DNA of 64,000 bases from Schistocephalus solidus. Its lineage: Eukaryota > Platyhelminthes > Cestoda > Diphyllobothriidea > Diphyllobothriidae. Location: positions 31,558 to 95,557 of the forward strand of contig WEDG01007368.1 in NCBI GenBank assembly GCA_017591395.1, given 5' to 3'. The position numbers and the translations under genes were made by a program. Every line of letters begins with the position of its first letter. Within the stretch, counting starts at the first letter, position 1. This document shows, piece after piece, positions 11,076-21,709 of the stretch. The notes beneath the pieces were generated by a model, which was given only the letters and a program-made list of their open reading frames with translations, was not told where the DNA came from and made no database searches.

Positions 11076-11573
11076 TGTTACCTATGCCGAAGGAGGTAAG
11101 TTTCAGCAGGAGGAGATCGTGGTCAACACGATCAAAAGCCTTCGTGAAGTCGAAATAAACGGTGTAAATTGCAAAACCACTATCTCTAGATTGTAGCACA
11201 TGATCAAAGTAAGAGAGCTGGCAGGTGTCACAAGATCTTTTTTCGAGAAACCCATGCTGAGCCGCATTAAGTAGGTTATTCTCTGTTAGGTGACGCATCA
11301 ACTTGTTTTTAATCAAGGTCTCTAATATCTTCGAGGCTGCTGGCAGTGTATTTATTGGCCTAAAGTCGTCAAATGACGTAGTTCGGCCGTGTTTGGGTAT
11401 AGGCAAAATGTGCGGTTTATATTCTGTGCCATCTGCAATAAATGAAACCAGGCCGAATCTATGGCGTGGAGAATTTTGCAAGATGAGAGCTAAGGCATCA
11501 CGAATACACTGGGATCTTCTCTTCTCCGGGAATCTCACTGAGTACTGGAATTTAATTTAAGGAGTGTTTGTTG
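11076..11573 (-). mobile_element. LINE-3, 5' part with reverse transcriptase N-terminal half
   Basis: The minus-strand frame 11538-11071 holds the first reverse transcriptase blocks: ILPIPKHGRTTSFDDFRPI, ILETLIKNKLM, AQHGFLEKRSCDTCQLSYFD and the catalytic-site segment VYFDFTKAFDRVDHDLLL. It runs into the LTR at GIGN; the next residues are found at 5673 and below. The 5' end abuts the 154-bp repeat at 11574, so the element has lost its endonuclease region (5' truncation). Confidence 0.85.
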
Positions 11574-11727
11574 AATCTAATAAAATGCCACCGTCCAATG
11601 AAAATGTAGCCTTGCAAGCATACAAAACTCAAAGGAACAAGGTTTAAAAGCTTGATCTTCAAAAGCCGACCGGATCACGAGTGGGATTTGCACCAGCGAG
11701 CAGTTCACAAACCCAAATGCCCTACAG
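11574..11727 (+). repeat. 154-bp direct repeat flanking LINE-3 (right copy)
   Basis: This is the second copy of 4110-4263. From here the forward-strand host LINE continues uninterrupted into its reverse transcriptase. Confidence 0.7.
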
Positions 11728-13560
11728 TTATGTTAGAAAAGCACACGTAACAGGAACCCGATTCCTGTTATGAGTAACGATGACGGTTTCGAGATATCAG
11801 AAAATATAAACAAAGCTGAAATATTTTCCCAGTTCTTTCAGTCGGTTTTCACAAGAGAAGCTCTTTTTATTCCATCTAGGTACGAGACTTTTGGAGCGCC
11901 AATTATTCAGGATATGCTCTTTCCAGAAGAGGCTGTCTTTAAAGAACTAAAAAGTCTGAAGGCATGCAAATCCCCTTGGCCCCGACGAGCTCCAGCTAAG
12001 CTACTCTTCGAACTTGCTCGAGAGCTGGTGAAACCGCTATCCTTTCTGTGCAAGAAATCGTTTGATACGGGAATTCTTCATACCGACGGGAAAACAGCCC
12101 ACATCACACCGCTTCACAAAAGTGGTCGTCGTGCATTTGCTACAAACTACAGGCCTGTCAGCCAGACCTCAATTTGTTGCAAGGTTATGGAGAAGGTTGT
12201 CAAATAGGAATTCATGATTTATTTAGAAACTCGTTACCTCTAATCAACTAAACAATACGGTTTTCGTATGGGAAAGATCGTGTGCTACGAACTTACTTCA
12301 TACGATGCAAAGCTGAACAAAAGCACTCGATGCAAAAGACACTGTGCATGTGGCCTACATTGATTTCCAGAAGGCCTTCGATAGTGTTCCGCACCACGGT
12401 CACCTTTACAACTTGAGCATGTTTTGTATTGGAGGCAAACTTCTTACGTGGATCAAGAATCCTCCCGTTGGTCGTTCCCAAGTGGTCTGTGTAGGCGGAT
12501 CGCGATCAAAGCGCACAGCCATCGAGAGTGGAGTCCCACAAGGTTTAGTGCTCGGACCGATCCTATTTCTCTTGTTCATTAATGATTGTGCACAGGAATT
12601 GGACTGTGACTTTGCTATGTTTGCGGACGATATAAAATTCTGGAAAGTTATCCACAATACTGCCGATGGAGACGATTTCCAAGAAAATCTTCGTCGATTG
12701 GATGATTGGTCCCGCTAATAGCTTTTGTACTTCAATTCAAACAAATGCACCCTGCTACGTCTGGGAAATCGGAATCAGGTCGCTGATATTCGACCATACT
12801 ATTTGAATTGTTTCCCACTCCGAGAAGCACACACACAGAAGGATCTTGGAGTTTGGATGAAAGACAACCTGAAGCTTTCTACGCAATGTTGCAAGGCAGC
12901 TAAATCCGCCAATTCAATGCTGTACGTGATCAAGCGGGCATTTAAAGTTTTTTGATGAAGACTGCTTTCCTAAAGTCTTTGGGACGTTTGTAAAGCCACA
13001 TCTTGAATATGCGATCCAAGCCTGGTGACCGTGGACCCAACAGGACTACAACATGCTTGAAATGGTGCAGTAAGAGGTCAAGGTGAACAGGCAGATGAGA
13101 TTCGTCTAAATAACATAAAACCCTATCCTCTGAGTTATAGGCAGTTGCGCAGAGACTTGATACAAACCTTCCGTGTAGTGCGTGGCATGTATTGCGCCTT
13201 CCTATAAGATGAATTTTTTAAACTTGCCACTACGAATAATCTCCGAGTTCATCCATTCAAACCAAGTGTGCCCCAAGTAAGATTGGATGCGAGGAAGTAT
13301 TTTTCCACCAACCGTGTTGTGGAACCGTGGAATGACCTACCTGAGGCAATTGTTATGTTCCAGTCTGTGGAAACATTCAAACATCGGCTTGACATACATA
13401 TGTTGCAGCACCCCGAAGACTATGTGACTACGTAATCTTAACAATATCACTGTACCACGTAAATCTGCCTGCATTCACTTGACTGTTACTTTTTACATTG
13501 CTTCTTATTATTGCTATTTATATGTAACAAAAAGGGATTTCGAAGGCGTAAACCTATTTT
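11728..13560 (+). pseudogene. LINE-4 reverse transcriptase (host of the nested insertions)
   Basis: The forward strand encodes a non-LTR reverse transcriptase with a few breaks. The first part at 11770-12207 carries EISENINKAEIFSQFFQSVF and ITPLHKSGRRAFATNYRPVS. After a frame change, 12344-12718 has VAYIDFQKAFDSVPHHGH, SGVPQGLVLGPILFLLFIND and the catalytic MFADDIKFW. The next segment, 12725-12955, has FNSNKCTLLRLG and HTQKDLGVWM. The C-terminus near 13260-13435 has VVEPWNDLPEAIV and ETFKHRLDIHM with a stop at about 13434. Motif order is complete, so this is the 3' two-thirds of a LINE whose linker is the 154-bp repeat. Confidence 0.85.
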
Positions 13561-14159
13561 TCTCAAATGCACTGAACTGAACTGAACCTATATCAAATAG
13601 TAGATACAACCGTTATCTGTATGTATGTTCAAAGCTTTGGTATGATAAAGCAGTGCCTTCCTATTAGAAGGAACAGTATTTTTCAAGCAAATATAAATCC
13701 AATTTATTTTGTTATGTGTCTGAAGTGTTTGCCACCAGGACGCTCACTGGCAGTCAATTCCAGGTATCGAAAAATAACTGCAAAAACGAGTGACGACAAA
13801 AATTCAGGTGTGATAAGGTTCCGCGAAATTTGAGGGAATTTTAACGCAGGTTAGTTGTTATAGCCAATGAAAAAAGTCGTCGAAGTGTAGAGCACAGTCC
13901 TGATTCCTTATGAGCCGGTATGTCTGTATGAGATGGACTCGAATCGGCCTGCCATCAAGAGGTTAACGTTTAAGAGCGTCACGTCTGTATTAGTATGATA
14001 AAGAGTTTAGGCCCTTCATTGACTTTTTTGCCCTCCTTTAAACCCTTTCAATCAGTTTTTAATCTTTTTTTCAGGCACGGTCGCCACGCCTGAACTCCAT
14101 ATTCCAGGTGTACACGAATAAACATCCCGTATAATTTTAAAAATGTTTCCTTATCGATA
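13561..14159. other. Spacer with no recognised gene
   Basis: The only open stretch, 13621-13833, shows no recognisable motif. I see no repeat match elsewhere in the window. Confidence 0.5.
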
Positions 14160-15510
14160 TCTACGAAATTTCATTTAATGGCAAACATGATATTGGACGC
14201 CCTTTTGGCCGCCCTCACACATTGAGCAGAGAGCTTATGGGAAGACAAAATGGTGATTATTAGGCCCCTTTGTTTGGGTTCATTTGACAGGCACCTACCG
14301 TCAAGGAAGTGTTGATGGGAATCGCCTATCGCGCTCGCCTTCTTCGTTTTTACCCACAGTGCGACATAGTTGTTATTCATCTGCCATTTATCGGACCAGT
14401 CATATAGGCGGTTGAATCCTTCTTGTAAAGGTTGTTCATCAGTACTGCAACTGATTGGTTGCCATAGCTGGATGTCGTCTGCAAACATGACTCCCGTGCT
14501 GTCCAATCCCTTTTTACGATCAATGACATAGACTTAGAAAGGTAGTGGTCCAAGAACGGAGACCTGCGACACACCACTCAAAACCGGTGTGTTAATTAAT
14601 TTCACATTGTCAATTCACATGCACGGCGATCAGCCTATCAAGAAGTTTCCTATCCAATTGAGTAAATTCCAACTTATTCCGCATTCTTGGACCTTGTAGC
14701 GTAACCTGCTGCGAGGAATACTATCACAGGCTTTTTTGAAGTCGATGTAGACGTCAGCAACGCTGGTGTCCTCATCTTATGACCCGGACCACTGTTCCAT
14801 TGAATAGAGCATATTGGTCAAACAGGAGTGGTTTCGTCGAAATCAATGTTGGGCACTGTCAAGGAAGTTTTTTTAAAGAAACTTTGTGCTGGCCTTGTTG
14901 ATGATCCTTTCCATCACTTCGGCACAAATGCGTGTTAGGCTCACCAGTCGATAGTATTAAGCGGTGGTTCTGGATACACCCTTGCGAATAGGGTATATAT
15001 TTGCTGATTTTTAATAGGATGGGAGGATGTTTCCATCAACGCACGACTGGAAATTACACGAGCTTGGTCTAGAGAGTTCGCTAGCAAGCTCCTTTAGTAC
15101 TTTTACTAGTATTTGATCAGGACCCGGAGACTTGGCGTCGTTAAATGCCAAACCTTCCTTCTTTGCATCTAATTATGTGAATTCAAGGTCCTCAATGTCT
15201 GCGTTGTTGCTACCGGTACAAAAGTCTGTTTGGTTAAAATCCGCGTCATCTCTAAAAACAGATGCAAAAAACCGACTATGGTGTTCCGCCTTATCTTGAT
15301 TTTCATGAAGGTTTTCATTGTTTTCACCTATCAACACTGCGACCGTCTCCTTATTCATCAACCTACTATTGGTGTAACTAAGAAGTAATTTTGACTTATT
15401 GACGACCCGTTCTATAATTTCAGCCTCATACTTCTTCCGTGATCTGCGGATAATAAACCTAATTTCGTTCCGACTTCGGTGAAATTTGTTGTAATGCATG
15501 GATTAAGTTG
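14160..15510 (-). pseudogene. LINE-5 reverse transcriptase remnant
   Basis: The minus strand carries a decayed non-LTR reverse transcriptase. At 15499-15173 is the basic linker (EIRFIIRRSRKKYEAEI) followed by HSRFFASVF. Near 14770-14700 is DVYIDFKKACDSIP. At 14506-14171 is GVMFADDIQLWQP with the catalytic aspartates and RLYDWSDKWQMNNN. The sequence is closer in style to LINE-4 than to LINE-2 or LINE-3. Both ends are truncated, and stops and frame changes separate the pieces. Confidence 0.75.
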
Positions 15511-15954
15511 TTGCTACATACCTTCTCCATAGTTATTTTTTCGGTTTATTTGTATTTTCAAAGCTCGCGTTGACCCGCAGGGCAGTTTACCTTTTGCACT
15601 TTCTTAAAAGGGCAGTTGCGGTGTGTAGCGTCGTTTATAACGCCCTTGAGAATGGTTCAATCGATATCCGGATTTCTGGTAAGAATTATTTGCCAATTTA
15701 GTGCCGATAAATCACCTCTAATTGCCGAGAAATTCACGCACTTGTAATTTGACTGAAAATTTATAGTCTGCGTTAACTTTGTGTGCAAGCATCTGTCAAG
15801 GTCAAGGTCGAAGGCGGTTGGTTCCAATTTAAAGATAAGTGAATTCTCGAATTTTAACTAATTTCTACGTTTCCTGTAGAAAATATTAGCTTAATTATTG
15901 ACAATTAATTGTATTTCTACCTCATCATCAGCTGCACATACCTGCAGTTATTGC
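15511..15954. other. Spacer with no recognised gene
   Basis: AT-rich sequence without an open frame or repeat match that I could identify. Confidence 0.4.
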
Positions 15955-16487
15955 AATTGCAAAGGGCCATCGGACAGTAGTCTGACTGTGGTGAAGTACG
16001 AGTCGACAGCTCAGCGCATATTCCTCCACTATAAACAATCTGACGCGCTTGAAACTATCGCAGTGCGCTAAAAGCCGTGGCTTGAAGGTTGCCAACTGAC
16101 GGGATAACTCCGGACCGCGTGGTCAGCCCAATGTGATGTTTTGTGTGGAGTGGCTGACTGGCGGACTGCAGAGATCAGGTTGCAATGGCTCCTTCTTAAT
16201 GTGACGCTTTATGGCTCCCACTCCGTGGGATCCGAGCCAGGTGTGGTGGGTACGCCCAGGGAGCGGCTCCGGTCGCGACAGCCACCTGCCGCCCTCTCCA
16301 TCTCCGGTCTTCTTGACTCTGTCTTGACACGGGCTCCAGGTGGGGGAGGAGGAGAGTCGTAGCTGCAGCGCAAGGCTACTATCACTTAAAAACTAATTCA
16401 CGCGCAAGTCACCGTCCCTGCACCAGCTGGTGTGGAGCATACAGTGGACCTCGTCGAAATCGACGGTCGAACTGTCGTCGATGTCGG

Positions 16488-16520
<33 letters not shown>
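15955..16520 (+). repeat. Single copy of the GC-rich array unit with GT tract
   Basis: This matches 34100-34650 and 34970-35535 in the tandem array. Shared landmarks are CGGACAGTAGTCTGACTGTG, a GTGTGGAGTGGCTGACTGGC segment, GGTGGGGGAGGAGGAGAG, CTGCAGCGCAAGGCTACTAT and a terminal GT run at 16489-16519. It is an isolated unit 18 kb from the main array. Open frames inside it are products of the GC-rich composition. Confidence 0.75.
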
Positions 16521-16523
<3 letters not shown>

Positions 16524-17514
16524 GTATAGAAAGAAGGTTATTCCCTCGCCGAAATCATGGCTTACCACTTTGTTCCAAAAAGAAAGTGTGTCACCGCATA
16601 TATCAACATACTTTTTCGCTGGCCGAAAATGCAGACTTGAAAGATAAGGCTCGTTAGACCACATGAAGAGGAGCCTATTGCATACCCTTTTAGCAACTGT
16701 AATTGCACTTCTGAACTGTCAGTAAAAGGACATTTGGTCGAGTACCTCATTAAAAATACCGCAGTTCGTCTAACTCTTCGTTCTCGCCTTAATAACAGTG
16801 CTTTGGTAACGGCGGTCGGCAAATTGCCAGCTCGAGTGCTAGGAGGCACTTGTGCGGTGAATAAATAAAAGATACAAATGAGATAGATTTGCTGTAAACT
16901 AACATGTGCCATCACAAAAACGGGGTTGTGTCCGTTGCACATGAACAATTCACACGAGGGTGGCTTCTTTGACCTCGTAGATGGCGGCCGGGTGCGGCCA
17001 GGTGTTTCGTAATAATCCCAGTAATGCGCAACCAAGCCTACATAATATTGTAACCATTTTCCGCAACTGTTTCTGATGATGGGTTTGAGAGAGAATTCGA
17101 AATATCAGGCAAAAAAACAGCATGTTCTAGTGATAAGTTCTCCTTACTTTTCTTCTTCCTCATCGTACTCCGATTTTGATCATTGTTTCAAAAGTGCAGA
17201 TTAAGGCGTGAATCGCTCTCCCCGCAAGAAAACGTTGTAGGTTGCAAACGTTAGGATACAGGCTAAATTATATGTTCCATGCAGTTGAAATGACTTAGAA
17301 GAGTACAGTCGATTCTCGGGAAGAACGATAGTTCCCAATACCTAATGTGTTCTTTTCAAAATAAGGGAGCACCCTGCGCATCACGTGTTTGAGAAAGTTC
17401 TTCAAATTAGATCTTGAAGCGTTTTTGAATAAAATTTCAAAGATTTCGCATAGATCTACGACGCTTGACATTTTGAAATGTCGAATGATTATGAACGCTT
17501 CCCGCCGATACACT
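16521..17514. other. Unrecognised stretch with a 157-codon minus frame
   Basis: A minus-strand frame at 17035-16562 is open for 157 codons but matches no family I know and has no signal peptide or repeated motif. It overlaps the edge of a repeat unit, so it may be chance or part of a mobile element. Nothing else is seen. Confidence 0.3.
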
Positions 17515-17890
17515 TGCAGTTAATGTTTCCCAATGACATGTTGTAAATATCATGCGCAAGGAAAATCACAGTACTCTTTGTTATATGGAAGAGGTCACAT
17601 AGTTTTCATCCAATTTAGCAGTAGTGTCATTTATAGACAGCATTAATAAATTTCAAATATTATATATAACAGCCCAAATGGAGAGTTAATGCGGAATAGA
17701 ATATATATTTCCGTAGATCCAATGACATTTGATGAGCTATGCAATCTATCCTAATAAGACCAAATTGAGCCTACGATTCGCGTATGTGGGCTGCTCAGCT
17801 TTGATAGCGCCTGCATCCGAGGCAACCTCTGATCATCTGGCCATATTCTTGTCATACGAAGTTGAGGGATGAGAGGGAGAGAGTGTGGTT
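17515..17890 (+). repeat. Dispersed block U, copy 1 (partial)
   Basis: Shares TGTTTCCCAATGACATGTTG, GACATTTGATGAGCTATGCA and CAATCTATCCTAATAAGACC with two longer copies at 19205-20965 and 46690-48490, all in the same orientation. It is non-coding as far as I can see. Confidence 0.7.
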
Positions 17891-18660
17891 GATGCTGCAA
17901 AATCGGCTCCAATTTTAACTATTTCTCGCGCCAGGCACCACTACTGCATCCCCCCTGGTCGTCTTTGCTACCGACTGTCAGATTGTCGATCTCGCTAACG
18001 AGGTCCTGTGCGACTAAAAGGATTTCAGCTCACTTACGGCCAATGACACGCGCGCATGTATTTTTCCATTACTCAGTGGTTCACGTGAATCTCGTTCTTA
18101 TTCCTACCCAGGTAGACATCGTTGTAGTCAACAAACTGAGCCTGATTGACCAGGCGGGATGAAGAAGCATTTTCCTCACGAGTGGGGGCACGACTGGGGT
18201 GGTGCTTGTTCATTTAATCTCACACACCTGCACTCACTGATATTCCACGCAATCAGCCTTTCACGTTCAAATCCCATCCTCCGACTCATTCCCGACAAAA
18301 TAAACGTTCTTTGTACCTCCGAACTGCGGCTTATTTACCGAAGACTTGGCAGCGTCTGAATCGACATGTAGTAGGATACAGCAAATAACTGCTTTACTAA
18401 ATTTGACCTTTAAAAAACCAATAAACTTTGCGGAGGCAAAGCGCGTCTGGTAGGTCCGTAAACAAAATTGCGGTGCTCTCGATTCCCCAAATCATGCGAC
18501 TATGCACGCATTACAATTGAACAGATTTAAATCAAAACAAAGACGGGTTCATTCGATGCCGCCCTCCATTTGTTAGACCGACTTCAAGGAGGCCAGCCAT
18601 TATTATTCAGGTAAGGGCGATGGAGATGCCAAAGTGATTTAATTGTCTGGCAATCGCTTC
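17891..18660. other. Spacer with a short inverted match to 30.7 kb
   Basis: Positions about 17985-18085 match 30670-30760 in inverse orientation (a GTGCGACTAAAAGGATTTCA-like segment and GCGCGCATGTATTTTTCCAT). No gene is recognised. Confidence 0.4.
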
Positions 18661-18679
18661 GGCAATTCACTGGATGTAG

Positions 18680-19130
18680 GGCAAACATTAGCGTTTACGC
18701 GACACTGTTTCTCCATTAGCCTCGACGGATTTTGGTTGTTTCTGGCATCTGAGACAGTTTTTCACAAAGCTGAGTCGGAAAAACCGACACAAGTAAACGC
18801 GTTCCTTCTTAAGAAGTTCGTCAGTGCTAAAATTGCGAAAAGCCCGGTGAAAAAGGGTTTGGACGCAACTCCTTCTTTTGTTCGCGAGATGGTTGCTTTC
18901 ATAGTTCAGAATGATGTCAGCATTCGAGCCGTCGTCAGGCCACCACTCTCACGTTTTCGAATACTCACGTCTAGATGCGGGAGGATATTTCCTGTTGCCT
19001 CTTCGCGAGTAAATTGTATAGCTAGAAAAATGCTATTCAGACACTGATGCAGCTGCTCAACCTCACATGTTTTCATGATAAAAAAGTATCATCTACATAT
19101 CGGAGCCACCATTTTGGCCGTTCGCTGACT
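18680..19130 (-). pseudogene. Penelope-like element reverse transcriptase remnant
   Basis: On the minus strand from 19110 the sequence reads WLRYVDDTF, the catalytic motif in the form typical of Penelope-like elements. It is followed by VEQLHQCLNSIF, IQFTREEATGNILPHLDV and, after a frame change, IILNYESNHLANKRRSCVQ with TLFHRAF. This order (YVDD, LPxLDV, YxSNHP.xHKRSCV) is characteristic of Penelope-like RT rather than LINE or LTR enzymes. The tail stays open to a stop near 18680. There is no start codon, the thumb is frameshifted and the fingers are absent, so it is a dead fragment. Confidence 0.7.
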
Positions 19131-19204
19131 GCCGTTACCAAAGCACTGTTTGGTTTTAAAAACGTTCTAAAATTTAAAATAATTTTGAACGCTACCAGCC
19201 GTTG

Positions 19205-20965
19205 TACATGCACTCAGTGTTTCCCAATGACATGTTGTACATATCCTGTGTAAGGAAAATCACATTTCAAGATGTTTAAAAGCTTAAACTTAACAACCTA
19301 TTTAAAATATAACTATACAATTTCTTTAAAAGAAACTTTGAAGAATACATAATTGGCTACCAAGCTTGTACAAAAAATAATATTTTTGTGCGTAGTGTGT
19401 AACCTTTAATTAAATGTATAAGAGCATTGAAAATCAACGAGGAAAGTACCTAGTACATTAATGGTCCTTTTTGAAGGCGGTCAGGGAAAAGATCGTTCAA
19501 AAGCTGACATCATGAAATGCCTAAAATATCATGGGATTTGGCTGCATGTTAATAAATATTAAAACAAATTGGAGAATTTATTAGGAATAGAATACATATT
19601 TTGGAATTTCAGATGACATTTGATGAGATAAGCAATCTATCCTAATAGGACTGAGTTGAGCCTACGATTTGCGTATTTGGGCTGTGTAGCTTTGAGTGCG
19701 CCTGCACCCAAGGCATTTTTCGACCATATTCCTTTTCTGCAAAGTTGAATGATGAGAGGCTCCTCTGGAATTAAGCAAGCGTGTGTACTGCCTTGCGAAT
19801 TTAGGAACGTTTTCGAATGTTTATTGGTTTTTATTCAAATATGTTTATTGTCAAAATGCACATATTCGCACGAGTTGAATGATGTATTGCTACATATAAT
19901 CTAAATGTTGTTCTGGAATTTCTCATAACTTAGAATAACACTTCAATGTTGCAAGTGTTAAAAGTTGCCGGGTCAAATCAGGAAGCGAGTCCGAGGAAGC
20001 AGTTCAGAAGAATAAGATGAGATCCATGTAAGAGGATATTTATTTAGCTGAAATTTCTGCTTCTCATTCCTACATACAATCAGTGACAGTCGCAGATAAG
20101 AGTGGTGAAGGCCCAGGAAGTACAACAGTTTGAGGATGCAGTTTCCATTCGATCGCATGCCTTATCTTATTAGTAGATCTTGCGCTAATTGCTGAGAATC
20201 TTTCATGCTGCGATGATCGCTCGTTAGTCCGCATGAGACTTCGTTATTGTCGAAAGTTCGTCCGTGATATCGATTCTTGGTTTGATGACTCCTATGCAAG
20301 TTGAGTTGCTTTCACTGAAACCATTGGCCTTCGCATCCTCCCTATGTTGATAATTACTGTATCAGAACATAGTATGGAAACGGGAGGGCAGTGTGCTTAT
20401 TAATCGATTGCAGACTGGAGCGAGAATCTGGAACTTCTGGCAAATAAAACCCCATATTTCACCGATCGCATTTTCTTCTTCTGATTCTTAACAATTAGAT
20501 ATTCAAACCCGTATCGTATGATGGGTTCGAATGAAAATCAAAAACGTCAGGTCAATACTTTCCGTGTTCCAACGAGTGCATCTATCCGTGCTGAAGCTGA
20601 GTTTTTTTGTACTCGCGTTCAGCATGCACTCTACCGAGCCGGAGTTTATAATTATGTATGGTTATCTAGAAGCACTCAACCTTGGTAAAACTGGCATCTC
20701 TACCTTGTCCTAGCACACGTCGATTTGAACACTGCTGAGGATATTGACAGATGAGTAAGCTGGAGACTGTTGGCTGTCAAAAATGTGCATTTTGTCTAAA
20801 CTACCTATTTCGCACGTGAGAGGGCGATCAAGTGAGCTGTCATCACCCATTGGTAAGAGCCGTGCTCATCAATAGAAGAAGATGTATAAAGGTTGCTGGA
20901 ATAATGATTTCCATATTGCGCTCTTGTTGTGCATCACTGTGTTACGACTGATATTTTCCGTTTTA
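19205..20965 (+). repeat. Dispersed block U, copy 2
   Basis: Parallel to 46690-48490 with scattered indels. Landmarks are TGTTTCCCAATGACATGTTG at about 19212, CAATCTATCCTAATAGGACT, GTTCAGAAGAATAAGATGAG and ACCGATCGCATTTTCTTCTT. Its right part reappears inverted at 54955-55800. No protein is supported. Confidence 0.7.
20513..20554 (+). ncRNA. Degenerate hammerhead-like motif
   Basis: TATGATGGGTTCGAATGAAA is followed by ATC and AAAAACGTCAGGTC. It aligns with the better copy at 30506-30545 but has lost GAAAC. GGGTT could still pair with AATC. Penelope-like elements are known to carry hammerhead ribozymes, which is the reason for the call. Confidence 0.25.
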
Positions 20966-21224
20966 TGCAACAGGAGCAAGACCTATATGTGAGTGTGGGC
21001 CGTTAGTAAGTATTTTCAATATTTGTAAGGTCACTCTGTAGTGCATTATTTATGACAGAGCCGTGCCTAGAAGAAAGCCGGGCGGATGAAAACGGTTCGC
21101 AAGTAAACAAATTGACGATTTTATCCGTCGCTCACTAAAAAATGTCCCTACATTTTTGAGTTACACTTGAAATTTCTAAAGCCCTCCCAAGGTAGTTGTG
21201 GGATGGTTCAGTCTTTGATTTGTT
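20966..21224 (-). repeat. 3' flank of gene unit A, inverted copy at 54 kb
   Basis: The segment CCGTGCCTAGAAGAAAGCCG through TTTGATTTGTTCTG matches, in inverse orientation, 54955-55080 plus 54230-54290 beyond copy C. In C these two parts are separated by a 665-bp insertion that is absent here. Confidence 0.6.
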
Positions 21225-21622
21225 CTGTGGGAAAATAGTTCAAGTGTTACATTGCATTGTTCAGGAACAGAATGGCTAGCGTAAATAAATGATTGCTTGG
21301 TTAGAGCATTGGACTTCTGACCAACAGATCACAGGTTTAAGCCTTGGGTGGGGCGCCACCGCCTGGGGTTGGGAATGACTGGCTGATAAAGACTAATGAA
21401 CCAGAAATGGCCATTCCAGTCTCCCTTGTCTTTGTCGGCAATTTTTATCCGTCTTTCCTACAACCGATTGTGTCTAGACAACATCCAGGAAGCCAAATTG
21501 ACACACTGTTCGACGTAACCATCATGCAGTGGACTCGTTGAAAATCGAAACTAAGCTTCTTTACATTTCATAGGGTTTCTCTACCGGTTGAAATATTACC
21601 ACGTTCCAAGTAGCCATGCAAG
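21225..21622 (+). mobile_element. SINE-like insertion with tRNA-like head
   Basis: This stretch is missing from the matching flank of copy C, where AGTCTTTGATTT runs straight into GTCAGAAGGAAAAAC on the inverse strand. It is therefore an insertion of about 400 bp. Inside, GCTTGGTTAGAGCATTGGAC at about 21295 resembles a tRNA A box and CAGGTTTAAGCCT at about 21333 a decayed B box with the usual spacing. That is the layout of a tRNA-derived SINE. The body and tail are not recognised. Confidence 0.5.
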
Positions 21623-21709
21623 ACAGAATGAAAAACAAAGGCCTGTTCAATTTAAATTTATATTGAGGGCAAATGAACAGTTTGATTTATGTACCCAATA
21701 GCTGACTCC

